Below are positions 1 through 9,159 of a stretch of 64,000 bases of DNA, piece by piece. Source of the DNA: Gammaproteobacteria bacterium (lineage in GTDB: Bacteria; Pseudomonadota; Gammaproteobacteria; Pseudomonadales; UBA5518); assembly GCA_016705365.1 (NCBI GenBank), contig JADIYI010000008.1, forward strand, positions 1,550,001 to 1,614,000, read 5' to 3'. Under the pieces are notes generated by a model. The model saw only the letters and a list, made by a program, of their open reading frames with translations, searched no databases and was not told the origin of the DNA. Each line of letters starts with the position of its first letter. Position 1 is the stretch's first letter. The position numbers and the translations under genes are program-made.

Positions 1-763
1 CATCATCGCGTCCGATGAGATGATCGCGGTCGATCTGTATTTCCGCGTGCAACCCGTTGTTGCGCAGCACGATTGCACTGGGCGCTTCGGCCGCGCCCCG
101 GTAGCCGGCAAACTGTGCCGGCTGTTTCAGGCCGGTCTCGCCGGCGTTCCTGCGAGCCACGACCAACGCGCCGTTGCGCACCGAAAACGATGCCGCGTCG
201 ACGAACGATCCCTCGGCAAGCGGGGCACAGCCATCGAGAAAATTTCGCGCGAAGGCAATCACGCGCGCGCCTCGAACCGGATTGTAGGCGCCGGCGCGCG
301 CGGCGCCATCGGTTTCGGGAATCGCGTCAGTGCCGTAGAGTGCATCATAGAGACTGCCCCAGCGCGCATTGGCCGCATTCAGCGCATAGCGTGCGTTCAT
401 TACCGGAACAACGAGTTGCGGTCCGGCGATGGAAGCGATCTCCGCATCGACGTTCATGGTCGCGATAACGAAATCCTCGCCTTCCGGCAGCAGGTACCCG
501 ATGCGTTCGAGAAATTCGCGGTACCGGTTCGGGTCGAAAGCCGCTCCGCGGTTTTCCCGATGCCACGCATCGATATGACCTTGCAACTCGTCACGACGCC
601 GCAGCAATGCGCGGTTGCGCGGGCTGAACTCGGCGATTATCGCGGCAAGTCCGCGCCAGAATCGATCGGCTTCCAGTCCGGTGCCCGGGATGATTTCATC
701 TTCGACCAGTTGGTGCAGAACCCGGGCGACCTGCAACCCGTGTGCGTGAATGCGATCTGACAT
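1..763 (-). CDS. glcB: Malate synthase G (partial, 3' end outside window)
   Basis: Reading leftwards from an ATG at 763 gives 254 codons without a stop, running off the window edge, so only the N-terminal third is present. The product would condense glyoxylate with acetyl-CoA to malate in the cytosol. The visible part matches malate synthase G: a start of the form MSDRIHAHGLQVARVLHQLV, then PGTGLEADRFWRGLAAIIAEFSPRNRALL and RDELQGHIDAWH, all typical of the N-terminal clasp of the 720-residue monomeric form. A weak AGGGCGG lies upstream of the start. Isocitrate lyase lies 1.2 kb away on the other strand with a LysR gene between, which supports a glyoxylate-shunt locus. The catalytic barrel is not in view, so activity cannot be judged. 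Confidence 0.88.
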   Translation of the reverse strand, partial: MSDRIHAHGLQVARVLHQLVEDEIIPGTGLEADRFWRGLAAIIAEFSPRNRALLRRRDELQGHIDAWHRENRGAAFDPNRYREFLERIGYLLPEGEDFVIATMNVDAEIASIAGPQLVVPVMNARYALNAANARWGSLYDALYGTDAIPETDGAARAGAYNPVRGARVIAFARNFLDGCAPLAEGSFVDAASFSVRNGALVVARRNAGETGLKQPAQFAGYRGAAEAPSAIVLRNNGLHAEIQIDRDHLIGRDD

Positions 764-860
764 GTTGATGCCGCCCTGAATGCATGGAAACGTGGCTCGA
801 ACCGGGAATTCTATGCCAGCCCTCGCTTCATGAAAGGGCTATGACGATTATTCTGGTCAT

Positions 861-1841
861 TCATTCCATGAATGTGACTGCCGGGTGAGTTGCCTTGCTG
901 CCCCGATCCAGCGTCTGTGCGACTTCGGTGATGAGACGCCGCATCCATTGGTGGCCGGGATTGCGCTGCAGCAGCGGACTCCAGGCCATTTTCAGCTCGA
1001 ACGGTGGAATTTCGAATGGCGGGGTCTTTATTGCGATCTGCGCGTTGTCACGCATCTGCAGTGCCAGTTTGCTCGGTACCGTGACCACCAGGTGTTTTTG
1101 CGCCGCGAGCCGCACCGCCACCTGGTAGTGGCGCGTGTATACCGTGATATGCCGCTTGCGACCGATGCGCGCCAGCGCTTCGTCCACCCAGCCGAGGTCC
1201 TGGCCCGCCGACGGGTCGACACCCACACCCACACCCATGCCGGTCTTGCTGACCCAGACATGCTGCGCCTGGAGGTAGGATTCGAGGTCGAAGCCGTCGA
1301 CGATCGGATTGTCCACGCTCAACAGGCAGGAAAAGCTGTCCTGCCAGACCGTGGTCTGGTGAAAGGATTGCGGCATCGAATCGAAGCGGTTGATGACCAT
1401 GTCGACCTTTCCCTGCTCGACGTTCAGGTAGCTGACGTCGCTCGGCGTCATGATATCCAGCACCACGCCGGGCGCCTCCTCGCGCAGACGCTCGAGCACG
1501 GCGGGGATCAGCGTGCCCTCGGCATAATCGCTGGCCATGATGCGAAATACCCGGGTAGCGGGAGCCGGTTCGAAGGGCTTCTTGGGTTGCACGGCACGTT
1601 CCACCGCCGCCAGCACGCTGCGCACCACCGGTTGCAGTTCGAGGGCGCGCTCGGTCGGTGTCATGCCCTCGCTGGTGCGCACCAGCAGTGGGTCATCGAA
1701 CAGGTCTCGCAGGCGTCGCAGCCCGTTGCTCATCGCGGGTTGCGTAATGCCGAGATAGCTGGCGGCGCGGGTGACGTTGCGTTCGCGCAGCAGCACATCG
1801 AGGTACACCAGCAGGTTGAGATCGACTTTTTCTATATTCAT
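861..1841 (-). CDS. LysR-family transcriptional regulator
   Basis: A 326-residue protein with an N-terminal winged helix-turn-helix at residues 1-65 (VDLNLLVYLDVLLRERNVTR, then AASYLGITQPAMSNGLRRLR), followed by a LysR substrate-binding domain to the C-terminus. Length is normal for the family. The start has the DLNLL pattern shared with NodD/LeuO-like members. It sits between malate synthase G (same strand) and isocitrate lyase (opposite strand), so control of the glyoxylate shunt is a reasonable inference, but the effector is unknown. One oddity is a GVGVGV stretch in the effector domain, encoded by three tandem ACACCC units (as read on the plus strand). Confidence 0.93.
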   Translation of the reverse strand: MNIEKVDLNLLVYLDVLLRERNVTRAASYLGITQPAMSNGLRRLRDLFDDPLLVRTSEGMTPTERALELQPVVRSVLAAVERAVQPKKPFEPAPATRVFRIMASDYAEGTLIPAVLERLREEAPGVVLDIMTPSDVSYLNVEQGKVDMVINRFDSMPQSFHQTTVWQDSFSCLLSVDNPIVDGFDLESYLQAQHVWVSKTGMGVGVGVDPSAGQDLGWVDEALARIGRKRHITVYTRHYQVAVRLAAQKHLVVTVPSKLALQMRDNAQIAIKTPPFEIPPFELKMAWSPLLQRNPGHQWMRRLITEVAQTLDRGSKATHPAVTFME

Positions 1842-1985
1842 CCGGAGAATGCCGAGGATAATAACTATAAATTGGATAGATCATCCCACTCTCGGTAGAC
1901 TCTGTCCACGATTTGCATGCAGCACAGCTTGTACAGGCTGTTGCTGCCCCCAACCTGTTCCAGCAAACCACCACGGAGCCTCCCC
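1842..1985. promoter_or_regulatory. Divergent intergenic region lysR / aceA
   Basis: This 144-bp gap separates the divergently read LysR gene and isocitrate lyase. Its left part (about 1855-1885) is clearly AT-rich against the GC-rich background, and a weak promoter-like pair TTGGAT (1872-1877) and TAGACT (1896-1901, spacer 18) points towards aceA. LysR regulators normally bind such divergent gaps; no single convincing T-N11-A site could be chosen by eye. The aceA ribosome-binding site GGAG lies at 1975-1978. Confidence 0.35.
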
Positions 1986-3308
1986 ATGGCGATTCATACT
2001 TCCTCACGTGCCGAGCAGATTACCCTCCTCGAAAAGGACTGGGCGGAAAATCCGCGCTGGAAAGGCGTGAAACGCGGCTATACCGCGGCAGAAGTGGTAC
2101 AGCTGCGCGGTTCGCTGCAACCGCAGAACACGCTGGCCGAGCTCGGCGCGCAGAAACTCTGGAAATACATCCACGAGGAGGATTACATCAACTGCCTCGG
2201 CGCCCTTACCGGCGGGCAGGCGGTGCAGCAGGTCAAGGCCGGAGTCAAGGCGATCTACCTGTCCGGCTGGCAGGTTGCGGCGGACAACAATTCTGCCCAG
2301 ACCATGTATCCCGACCAGTCGCTGTACCCGGTGAACTCGGTGCCCGCGGTGGTCAATCGCATCAACAATGCATTTCGTCGCGCCGACCAGATCCAGTGGG
2401 CGAATCATGTCGGACCGACCGATTCCAAGTACGTCGATTACTTCGCACCGATCGTGGCCGACGCCGAAGCCGGTTTTGGCGGGGTGCTGAATGCCTTCGA
2501 ACTGATGAAGGCGATGATCGAGGCCGGTGCCTCGGGTGTGCACTTCGAGGACCAGCTGGCATCCGTCAAGAAGTGCGGCCACATGGGCGGCAAGGTACTG
2601 GTACCCACCCAGGAAGCGGTACAGAAGCTGATTGCCGCGCGGCTTGCGGCGGATGTCTGCGGCACGCCGACGATCGTGCTGGCGCGTACCGATGCCAATG
2701 CCGCGACGCTGCTGACCAGCGACCACGACGACAATGACAAGCCGTTCGTGACCGGTGAGCGCACCGCAGAGGGCTTTTACAACGTGCGCGCGGGTCTGGA
2801 CCAGGCGATCAGCCGCGGCCTGGCCTATGCTCCCTATTCGGATCTGATCTGGTGCGAGACGGCCAAGCCGGACCTGAACGAGGCGCGCATATTCGCCGAG
2901 GCGATTCGCAAGCAGTATCCCGACCAGTTGCTGGCCTACAACTGCTCGCCGTCGTTCAACTGGAAAAAGAACCTCGACGACGCAACCATCGCCAGGTTCC
3001 AGCGCGAACTCGGCGCGATGGGATACAAGTACCAGTTCATCACGCTCGCCGGTATTCACAGCATGTGGTACAACATGTTCGAGCTCGCTTATGGCTATGC
3101 GCGCAACGGCATGACCTCGTACGTCGAACTGCAGGAAAAGGAATTCGCGGCAGCGGATCGCGGGTACAGCTTTGTCAGCCACCAGCAGGAAGTGGGCACC
3201 GGGTATTTCGATCAGGTAACCACCTGCATCCAGGGTGGTGCCTCTTCGGTAACCGCATTGACCGGTTCAACCGAGGAAGAGCAGTTCCAGGTGGTTTCCA
3301 GCCACTGA
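1986..3308 (+). CDS. aceA: Isocitrate lyase
   Basis: Cleaves isocitrate to succinate and glyoxylate, the first glyoxylate-shunt step. The start at 1986 is chosen over an upstream in-frame ATG (1917) because GGAG sits 7 nt before it and the resulting 440 residues match the family length (about 430). The catalytic signature KKCGHMGGK is at residues 195-203 with Cys197. WQVAADNN near residue 96 and the Mg-binding FEDQ region are also present. The family-typical C-terminus STEEEQF occurs near the end. A strong terminator follows directly. With malate synthase G nearby it allows growth on acetate or fatty acids. Confidence 0.97.
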   Translation: MAIHTSSRAEQITLLEKDWAENPRWKGVKRGYTAAEVVQLRGSLQPQNTLAELGAQKLWKYIHEEDYINCLGALTGGQAVQQVKAGVKAIYLSGWQVAADNNSAQTMYPDQSLYPVNSVPAVVNRINNAFRRADQIQWANHVGPTDSKYVDYFAPIVADAEAGFGGVLNAFELMKAMIEAGASGVHFEDQLASVKKCGHMGGKVLVPTQEAVQKLIAARLAADVCGTPTIVLARTDANAATLLTSDHDDNDKPFVTGERTAEGFYNVRAGLDQAISRGLAYAPYSDLIWCETAKPDLNEARIFAEAIRKQYPDQLLAYNCSPSFNWKKNLDDATIARFQRELGAMGYKYQFITLAGIHSMWYNMFELAYGYARNGMTSYVELQEKEFAAADRGYSFVSHQQEVGTGYFDQVTTCIQGGASSVTALTGSTEEEQFQVVSSH

Positions 3309-3325
3309 GGTCTCCGTTCTCCGGG

Positions 3326-3350
3326 AAAGGGGCCGCGCGGTCCCTTTTTT
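3326..3350 (+). terminator. Rho-independent terminator of aceA
   Basis: A 9-bp stem AAAGGGGCC / GGTCCCTTT (one G-T pair) with a GCGC loop runs directly into a T tract, 18 nt after the isocitrate lyase stop codon. It also lies just before the end of the convergent serine hydrolase gene, where the A-rich left side may help terminate that transcript too. Confidence 0.85.
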
Positions 3351-3360
3351 GTCTCTGGTT

Positions 3361-4593
3361 TCAGTTGAGCGCGGCGTAGACCAGCGTTTGCAGCTGCGGC
3401 CGCAACGGGTAGCTACCAGACGGCATCAGCTGAGTCATGAAAATTCCGATCAATTCCTCTGCCGGATCGATCCAGAAATAGGTCGATGCCATCCCGCCCC
3501 AGGAAAAGCTTCCCGCGCTGGCGGGCGCCAGGGCGCGTACCGGATCGATCACCACCGAAAAGCCAAGCCCGAAACCAGAGCCGTCCATCCGTGCCTCGCT
3601 GAACAGGGAATCTCCCATTTCGGCCAGTGTGCGGTTGGCGGGCAGATGGTTCAGGGTCATGAAGCGTACCGTGCCCGGTGACAACAGCCGTGCTCCATTC
3701 AGGGTACCCCCGCTCAGCAACATCTGGCAAAAGCGAAGGTAGTCGTCCGTGGTAGAAAGCAGGCCAGCTCCGCCGGACAGAAAGCTGCAGGGTCCGCGGT
3801 AAACGCTGCTTGCCGCATCGTCCTGCTTGCGGATGCGCGAACTGCCTGGAATTATTTCGTAACAACTCGCAAAGCGCCCGATATTTTCCTCGGCAACCGT
3901 GAACCCGGTGTCCGCCATGCCCAGGGGCTCGAATATCCGGTCGCGGAAAAACGCATCGAGTGCCTGCCCCGAAACGATCTCCACCAGCCGGCCACATACA
4001 TCGGTCGCCACCGAGTAGTTCCAGCGTTCGCCAGGCGAGTACAGCAACGGCAGGCGCGCGAGCGCACTGACGAATTGCTCCAGTGTCTCGCCGCGCGCGA
4101 GGGTGTCACCGAGTTCACGGCGATACAGTGCGTCCACCGGGTGCTGGTTCATGAACGAATAGGTCAGGCCGCTGGTATGCGTCAGCAGATCGTGCACCCG
4201 CATCGGCCTCGCCGGCGGGTGCGTGTGGTAACGCTGTGTATCTCCGGAATCGAAAACCCGAAGCTCCGCAAACTCCGGGATATAGCGGCTCACTTCATGT
4301 TCCAGCCGGATCAGTCCCTGCTCGCAGAGCATCATCAGGGCGACCGAGGTGACCGGTTTGCTCATCGAATAGATGCGAAATATCGTGTCGCGGGCAAGCG
4401 ATTTTCCCGTGTCCCAGTCGAGCACCCCGCGCTCTGCGCGATATGCCACCTGGCCTTGGCGCGCGACCAGCACCGAAAACCCGGAAAGCGCCTTGCGCTC
4501 GAGATAGGATTCGAAAAATTCGGGTATGCGGGCCAGAAGCCCGGCATCCAGTCCCAGCTCCACCGGATCGCCGATCGTGCAAGGGTCGAACAT
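3361..4593 (-). CDS. Serine hydrolase of the beta-lactamase class C / esterase family VIII type
   Basis: A 410-residue protein with the SxxK catalytic motif as SMSK at residues 76-79 and a tyrosine motif YSV at 193-195, the pair used by family VIII esterases and class C-like penicillin-recognising hydrolases. HDLLTHTSGLTYSF, after residue 133, is a family hallmark. No signal peptide is evident, so it is probably cytoplasmic and more likely an esterase than a resistance enzyme. The start is supported by AGGAG six or so bases upstream. It is convergent with aceA and divergent from rraA. The substrate is not predictable from sequence. Confidence 0.9.
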   Translation of the reverse strand: MFDPCTIGDPVELGLDAGLLARIPEFFESYLERKALSGFSVLVARQGQVAYRAERGVLDWDTGKSLARDTIFRIYSMSKPVTSVALMMLCEQGLIRLEHEVSRYIPEFAELRVFDSGDTQRYHTHPPARPMRVHDLLTHTSGLTYSFMNQHPVDALYRRELGDTLARGETLEQFVSALARLPLLYSPGERWNYSVATDVCGRLVEIVSGQALDAFFRDRIFEPLGMADTGFTVAEENIGRFASCYEIIPGSSRIRKQDDAASSVYRGPCSFLSGGAGLLSTTDDYLRFCQMLLSGGTLNGARLLSPGTVRFMTLNHLPANRTLAEMGDSLFSEARMDGSGFGLGFSVVIDPVRALAPASAGSFSWGGMASTYFWIDPAEELIGIFMTQLMPSGSYPLRPQLQTLVYAALN

Positions 4594-4714
4594 GCATTGC
4601 TCCTCTGGCGTCTGTCTCAGGCAGGGCGCATTATCCGCGCCGGGCCGCGCCCTGCACAGGTATCAGCGTGATAATCTTGGGTTTCGATACCGCGTCCGAT
4701 GGAGCCGTTTTCCG

Positions 4715-5203
4715 ATGACTATCAGTATTTGCGATCTCTGTGACGAATTCCCTCGGCATGTGCAGGTGGCCGAGCCGTTGTTCCGCGATTTCGGTGCGCG
4801 CGCGCGGTTCGCGGGGCGCATCGTCACCATCAAATGCCACGAGGACAATTCGCGGGTGCGCGACCTGGTAGCCGAATCCGGCAAGGGTTGCGTGCTGGTG
4901 ATCGATGGAGGCGGGTCGCTGCGTCGCTCGCTGCTCGGCGATCAATTGGCGGCCAAGGCGGTGGCCAACGGCTGGGAAGGAATGGTGATCTTCGGCGCGG
5001 TGCGTGATGTGGAAGCACTTGCCGGCATGGATATCGGTGTGAAAGCGCTGGCGGCGATCCCGCTCAAGACCGACAAGAAGGGTGTGGGGGAGCGCGATCT
5101 TGCGCTGCGTTTTGGCGGAGTGGAGTTCGTTCCAGGTCATTTTCTTTACGCGGATGCCAACGGTGTGATCGTTGCGGATCGGGAGCTGGCCGGTGAGCGC
5201 TGA
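4715..5203 (+). CDS. rraA: RraA-family protein (regulator of ribonuclease E activity A)
   Basis: A 162-residue protein of the RraA family, which in Escherichia coli binds RNase E and inhibits mRNA decay. Seen: the N-terminal TISICDLCDEFPRHVQV, the glycine-rich VIDGGGSLRRSLLGDQLA and the GAVRDVEAL segment. The start at 4715 has GGAG ten bases upstream and gives the family length; the open frame continues further upstream but lacks support. Some RraA homologues are aldolases or demethylmenaquinone-methyltransferase-like, but the small size and GGxxGD loop fit the classic group. Its stop lies inside the start region of the next gene, so the two are translationally linked. Confidence 0.92.
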   Translation: MTISICDLCDEFPRHVQVAEPLFRDFGARARFAGRIVTIKCHEDNSRVRDLVAESGKGCVLVIDGGGSLRRSLLGDQLAAKAVANGWEGMVIFGAVRDVEALAGMDIGVKALAAIPLKTDKKGVGERDLALRFGGVEFVPGHFLYADANGVIVADRELAGER

Positions 5204-6356
5204 ACGGGCGGCGCCGAACCCGCTGCGCGAGCGCGATGCGCGGCGCTTCCTGCGCGATTACTGGCAGCGCAAACCGTTGCTGGTCCGGGGTGCGCTGCCC
5301 GGGATCGAGTCGCTGTTGTCAGCCGATGAGCTCGCGGGCCTGGCACTCGAACCCGAAGTTGAATCGCGCATCGTGCTGGCGCGTGGCGGGCGTGTGCCGT
5401 GGGAATTGCGCAACGGACCATTCAGCGAGAAGGATTTCGCGGGACTGCCCGATTCGCACTGGAGCCTGCTGGTGCAGGCCGTGGACCAGTGGGTGCCGCA
5501 GGTACATGCCTTGCGCGAGCGCTTCGCATTCCTCCCGGCATGGCGTTTTGACGACATCATGATCAGCTATGCGAGCGACCAGGGCAGCGTTGGCCCGCAT
5601 TTCGACCACTATGACGTGTTTCTGTTCCAGGCAAGCGGACGCCGGCGCTGGCGTATCGGCGGGGTCTGCGACCAGCACACACCATGCCTCAGTGATGCCA
5701 AGCTGCGGATCCTCCGGCATTTCGAGACGCACGAGGAATACCTGCTCGAACCGGGAGACATGCTCTACATTCCGACGGGTGTTGCGCATTGGGGCGTTGC
5801 CGAAGGGGAGTGCATGACCTGGTCGGTGGGGTTCAGGGCGCCGAGTCATGCCGAGATCATCAGCGAAGTCGCGACGGTGGCCGCGGCGCGCAGTGCCGAT
5901 GAGCTGCGCTACACGGATGCCGGCATGGAGCCGGTTCCCGACGGCGAGATTCCCGAACAGGCGGTGCGTCAGCTGCAGCGGGTGTTGCGTGGCGTGGCGG
6001 ATGATGCGGACCTGGTGCGCGAGTGGTTTGGCCGTTTCATGACGGAACGGAAATATCCCGAGTCCGATGCACAGGCGAGGCGTGTGCGCGGCGAGCTGCG
6101 CGCCTGGTTGCGTGCGGATGGCTGCCTGCAGCGCAACCCGGCGGCGCGCTTTGCCTGGACCGCGGCCCCGCGCTGCACGCTTTATGTGGACGGAGATTGC
6201 TGGCCTTGCGAGGAGCGCCTGGCCCGGTTGTTGTGCGGGCCGATGGTGCTCGATGCCGCAAGCCTGCTACCGCTGTTGCGCGGCAAACCGGCGCGCACGC
6301 TGCTCGATGCACTCACTGCGCGCGGAGCACTCTATCGCCAGCGCCGGCGCGGCTGA
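5193..6356 (+). CDS. roxA: JmjC/cupin-domain ribosomal oxygenase (RoxA/YcfD type)
   Basis: A 387-residue Fe(II)/2-oxoglutarate-dependent oxygenase. In E. coli the homologue hydroxylates an arginine of ribosomal protein L16. The iron triad is visible: HFD at residues 136-138 (His136, Asp138) and His199 in GVAHWG. The C-terminal third fits the winged-helix dimerisation region of the family. The start is taken as GTG at 5193, which has GGGAG seven bases upstream and overlaps the rraA stop by 11 nt; a TTG at 5172 in the same frame is the alternative. Its 3' end overlaps the convergent gamma-glutamyltransferase gene by 25 bp. Confidence 0.9.
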   Translation: MSAERAAPNPLRERDARRFLRDYWQRKPLLVRGALPGIESLLSADELAGLALEPEVESRIVLARGGRVPWELRNGPFSEKDFAGLPDSHWSLLVQAVDQWVPQVHALRERFAFLPAWRFDDIMISYASDQGSVGPHFDHYDVFLFQASGRRRWRIGGVCDQHTPCLSDAKLRILRHFETHEEYLLEPGDMLYIPTGVAHWGVAEGECMTWSVGFRAPSHAEIISEVATVAAARSADELRYTDAGMEPVPDGEIPEQAVRQLQRVLRGVADDADLVREWFGRFMTERKYPESDAQARRVRGELRAWLRADGCLQRNPAARFAWTAAPRCTLYVDGDCWPCEERLARLLCGPMVLDAASLLPLLRGKPARTLLDALTARGALYRQRRRG

Positions 6357-8125
6357 TCGAGTGCGCGGATCTCTTCCACGGTAGCCACGGCGCCTCCGGG
6401 ACGGCGGGTATCGCTGACGCCGAGCAGCGCGCCGTTGCGCCGCATGATCGATTGCGAATTGCCGAGCAGAATTCCGCCGGTACTGAGCGTATGACCCATC
6501 GATTCCAGCAGTGCGGCGGTATCGGGGCTGATGCCCGGCTCGAGTACCAGTTCGTCGGGCAGCCACTGGTGGTGGATTCGCGGCTGTGCCGTTGCATCCG
6601 CGATATTCATGTCGAACACCAGGGTGTTGAGAATCAGCTGCAACACCACGGTGATGATGCGCGCCCCGCCCGGGGCGCCGGTTGCCAGGAACGGCTGACC
6701 ATCGTGCAGCACCAGCGTCGGAGTCATGGATGACAACGGGCGCTTCAAGGACTCCACCGCATTCGCCTCGTCGCCAACGAGACCGAACACGTTGGGCACT
6801 CCGGGCTTGACCGAGAAATCATCCATCTCGTTGTTCAGAAAGAAGCCTGCCCCCGGTACCGCGATGCCGCTGCCGAATGAGAAGTTCAGCGTGTAGGTGT
6901 TGGCTACCATATTGCCGTCGCGGTCCACGACGGAATAATGGGTGGTCTGGGTGCTCTCCTGCGGAAAACCGGTGGCGGGCGCGATTTTCGCCGATGGCGT
7001 TGCATGCTTCAGGTCGATGAGTCCGCGCAGCTTGCGTGCGTACGCGGGGCTGGTAAGCCCGGCAATCGGCACCGCGAAAAAGTCCGGATCGCCGAGATAC
7101 TTGCTGCGATCGGCATAGGCATATTTCATCGTTTCGGCGAGCACATGAAGATACGCCGCGCTGTTGTGCTGCATCTCCTTCAGCGCAAAGCCGTCCAGCA
7201 CATTCAGCATTTCCACCAGGTGCACGCCACCGGAGGACGGGGGTGGCATCGAGACGATATCGTAGCCGCGGAATGTTCCGCGCACCGGTTCGCGCTCGAC
7301 CACCTTGTAGTCTTTCAGGTCGGCGTGCGTGATCAGCCCTCCACCGCGCTCCATTTCCGCAACCAGGCGATCCGCAACAGGACCTTCGTAGAAGCCTTTG
7401 GCGCCTCGCTCGGCGATCTGGCGCAGCGTCCATCCGAGGTCGGCCTGACGCAGCATCTCCGCGGGCTGGTAGCTCGAGCCGTCGGGCTTGAACAGATACG
7501 CCTTGGCCGCCGGGTTGGCAAGCAGACGCTGGCCCCAGGGGCTCGCCAGGGTGGAGGCGAACACGAAGCTCACCGGAAAGCCTTTTTCGGCGAGCTCGAT
7601 GGCGGGGGCCATGACCTGCTTGCGGCTGAGTCGGCCGTAACGGTCCTGTGCATGGAGCAGGCCGGCCACCGAACCCGGCACGCCCGATGCGAGGTGACTG
7701 AGACGCGAAAGATTCTCGACCACCTCGCCATTGGCGCCAAGAAACATGTCGCGGCGCGCGGCGCGCGGCGCCACTTCGCGGTAATCGATGGCGATCGCGC
7801 GCTTTTCCCCGGCGAGGTACAGCAGCATGAAGCCGCCGCCGCCGATATTGCCTGCCTGCGGGTAGGTGACCGCCAATGCAAATCCGGTTGCGACCGCGGC
7901 ATCGATCGCGTTGCCGCCCTCGGCAAGGATTCGGGCACCGACGCGACTCGCGATTTCCTCGCTGCTGGCCACCATGCCCTCGCGAGAGGGAGTCGGGTTG
8001 AAGCGCGCGTCATAGCCAATGATCGGCCAGGCAACCGGCGCGGTTTCCCTGGCATGTGTTGTCGCGACCCCGAAAACGAATTGCAGGGCGAGCAGGACGG
8101 GGGCAATGCGCCGGAGCAGGGACAT
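6332..8125 (-). CDS. ggt: Gamma-glutamyltransferase (glutathione hydrolase)
   Basis: A 597-residue precursor that self-cleaves to the two-subunit periplasmic enzyme hydrolysing glutathione and other gamma-glutamyl amides. Residues 1-25 form a signal peptide ending THA. The autoprocessing threonine is Thr394 in TTHYSVVDRDGN, followed by NMVANTYTLNFSFGSG and the lid-like NNEMDDF. The substrate loop PLSSMTPT and a late GAPGGARI turn are present. It overlaps roxA by 25 bp at the 3' ends. A link with the nearby puu genes through gamma-glutamyl chemistry is possible but not shown. Confidence 0.96.
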   Translation of the reverse strand: MSLLRRIAPVLLALQFVFGVATTHARETAPVAWPIIGYDARFNPTPSREGMVASSEEIASRVGARILAEGGNAIDAAVATGFALAVTYPQAGNIGGGGFMLLYLAGEKRAIAIDYREVAPRAARRDMFLGANGEVVENLSRLSHLASGVPGSVAGLLHAQDRYGRLSRKQVMAPAIELAEKGFPVSFVFASTLASPWGQRLLANPAAKAYLFKPDGSSYQPAEMLRQADLGWTLRQIAERGAKGFYEGPVADRLVAEMERGGGLITHADLKDYKVVEREPVRGTFRGYDIVSMPPPSSGGVHLVEMLNVLDGFALKEMQHNSAAYLHVLAETMKYAYADRSKYLGDPDFFAVPIAGLTSPAYARKLRGLIDLKHATPSAKIAPATGFPQESTQTTHYSVVDRDGNMVANTYTLNFSFGSGIAVPGAGFFLNNEMDDFSVKPGVPNVFGLVGDEANAVESLKRPLSSMTPTLVLHDGQPFLATGAPGGARIITVVLQLILNTLVFDMNIADATAQPRIHHQWLPDELVLEPGISPDTAALLESMGHTLSTGGILLGNSQSIMRRNGALLGVSDTRRPGGAVATVEEIRALDQPRRRWR

Positions 8126-8214
8126 GAGGATTTCCGCGAATACGAGCGTGTTCGCGATTCTAGCGCAAGTGGCTTCCGCGTTGGGGAAGCGGCGCGGTGG
8201 CGTGGCCGATCAGT

Positions 8215-9099
8215 TCATCCCTGGCGCAATGCCGCGATGCGATCCTCGAGCGAAGGGTGGGTGCGCAACAGCGCGGCAAAGCCCTGTTTCAGATCCCCGC
8301 TGATGCCGAAGGCGCTTAGGGTAGCCGGCATTTCCTTGGGCATGTCCTGTTCGGCCTGCAACCGCATCAGCGCGGCGATCATGGCGCTGCGGCCGCCGAA
8401 CTGCGCACCGGCCGCGTCGGCGCGGAATTCGCGCCGGCGGCTGAACCACATCACGATCATCGACGCCAGCAGGCCGAGCACGATTTCGGCGATGAAGGTG
8501 GTGATGTAGTAGCCGATGCCGAGCCCGCGCTCGGTCTTGAACACCACCCGATCGACGGTATGTCCGATGATCCGGGCAAAGAACATCACGAAGGTGTTCA
8601 CCACGCCCTGGATCAGGGCCAGCGTCACCATGTCGCCGTTGGCGACGTGGCCGATTTCATGCGCAAGTACCGCACGGGCCTCCTCCGGCTTGAAGCGCGC
8701 CAGCAGACCCTGGCTTACCGCGACCAGTGCGGCATTACGGTTCCAGCCGGTGGCAAAGGCGTTGGATGCCTGCGAGGGAAAGATGCCGATCTCCGGTGTC
8801 TTTATCCCGGCCTCGCGGGCGAGCTCCGTCACGGTTTGCACCAGCCACTGCTCCTCGCGGGTGGCGGGCTGCTCGATGATGCGAGTGCCGGTACTGCGCT
8901 TGGCCATCCATTTCGAGATGAACAGCGAAATCAGTGCCCCGCACATGCCGAACACGGCGCAGAATACCAGCAGTGCCGAAAGGTTCAGATCGACGCCATT
9001 GGCGGCCATGATCGAGTTGAAGCCAAGGATATTCAGGGTGATGCTCGCGAGCATCACGATCGCGAGGTTGGTCAGCAAAAACAGGCCTATGCGCATCAT
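8215..9099 (-). CDS. htpX: Membrane zinc metalloprotease HtpX
   Basis: A 294-residue inner-membrane M48 protease that degrades damaged membrane proteins with FtsH. The zinc motif HEIGH is at residues 147-151, with the third ligand Glu in REFRADAAGA near residue 223. Two N-terminal membrane segments (residues 5-25 and 40-60) and two more after the motif match E. coli HtpX, as does the start MMRIGLFLLTNLA. A plausible AGGAA lies about 8 nt upstream. In other bacteria it responds to envelope stress; no such promoter was identified here. Confidence 0.97.
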   Translation of the reverse strand: MMRIGLFLLTNLAIVMLASITLNILGFNSIMAANGVDLNLSALLVFCAVFGMCGALISLFISKWMAKRSTGTRIIEQPATREEQWLVQTVTELAREAGIKTPEIGIFPSQASNAFATGWNRNAALVAVSQGLLARFKPEEARAVLAHEIGHVANGDMVTLALIQGVVNTFVMFFARIIGHTVDRVVFKTERGLGIGYYITTFIAEIVLGLLASMIVMWFSRRREFRADAAGAQFGGRSAMIAALMRLQAEQDMPKEMPATLSAFGISGDLKQGFAALLRTHPSLEDRIAALRQG

Positions 9100-9159
9100 C
9101 TCCGGATATTCCTCGAACGGGGGGCGATGCCTCTTAGAATGGGGACGCCGGTGAAAGTT

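Noticed and set aside
20..760. 246-codon plus-strand frame at the left edge
   Set aside because: The opposite strand reads as malate synthase G without interruption.
3361..4593. Antibiotic-resistance beta-lactamase
   Set aside because: The SMSK and YSV motifs fit, but there is no signal peptide and the motif variants are those of family VIII esterases; no basis to claim resistance.
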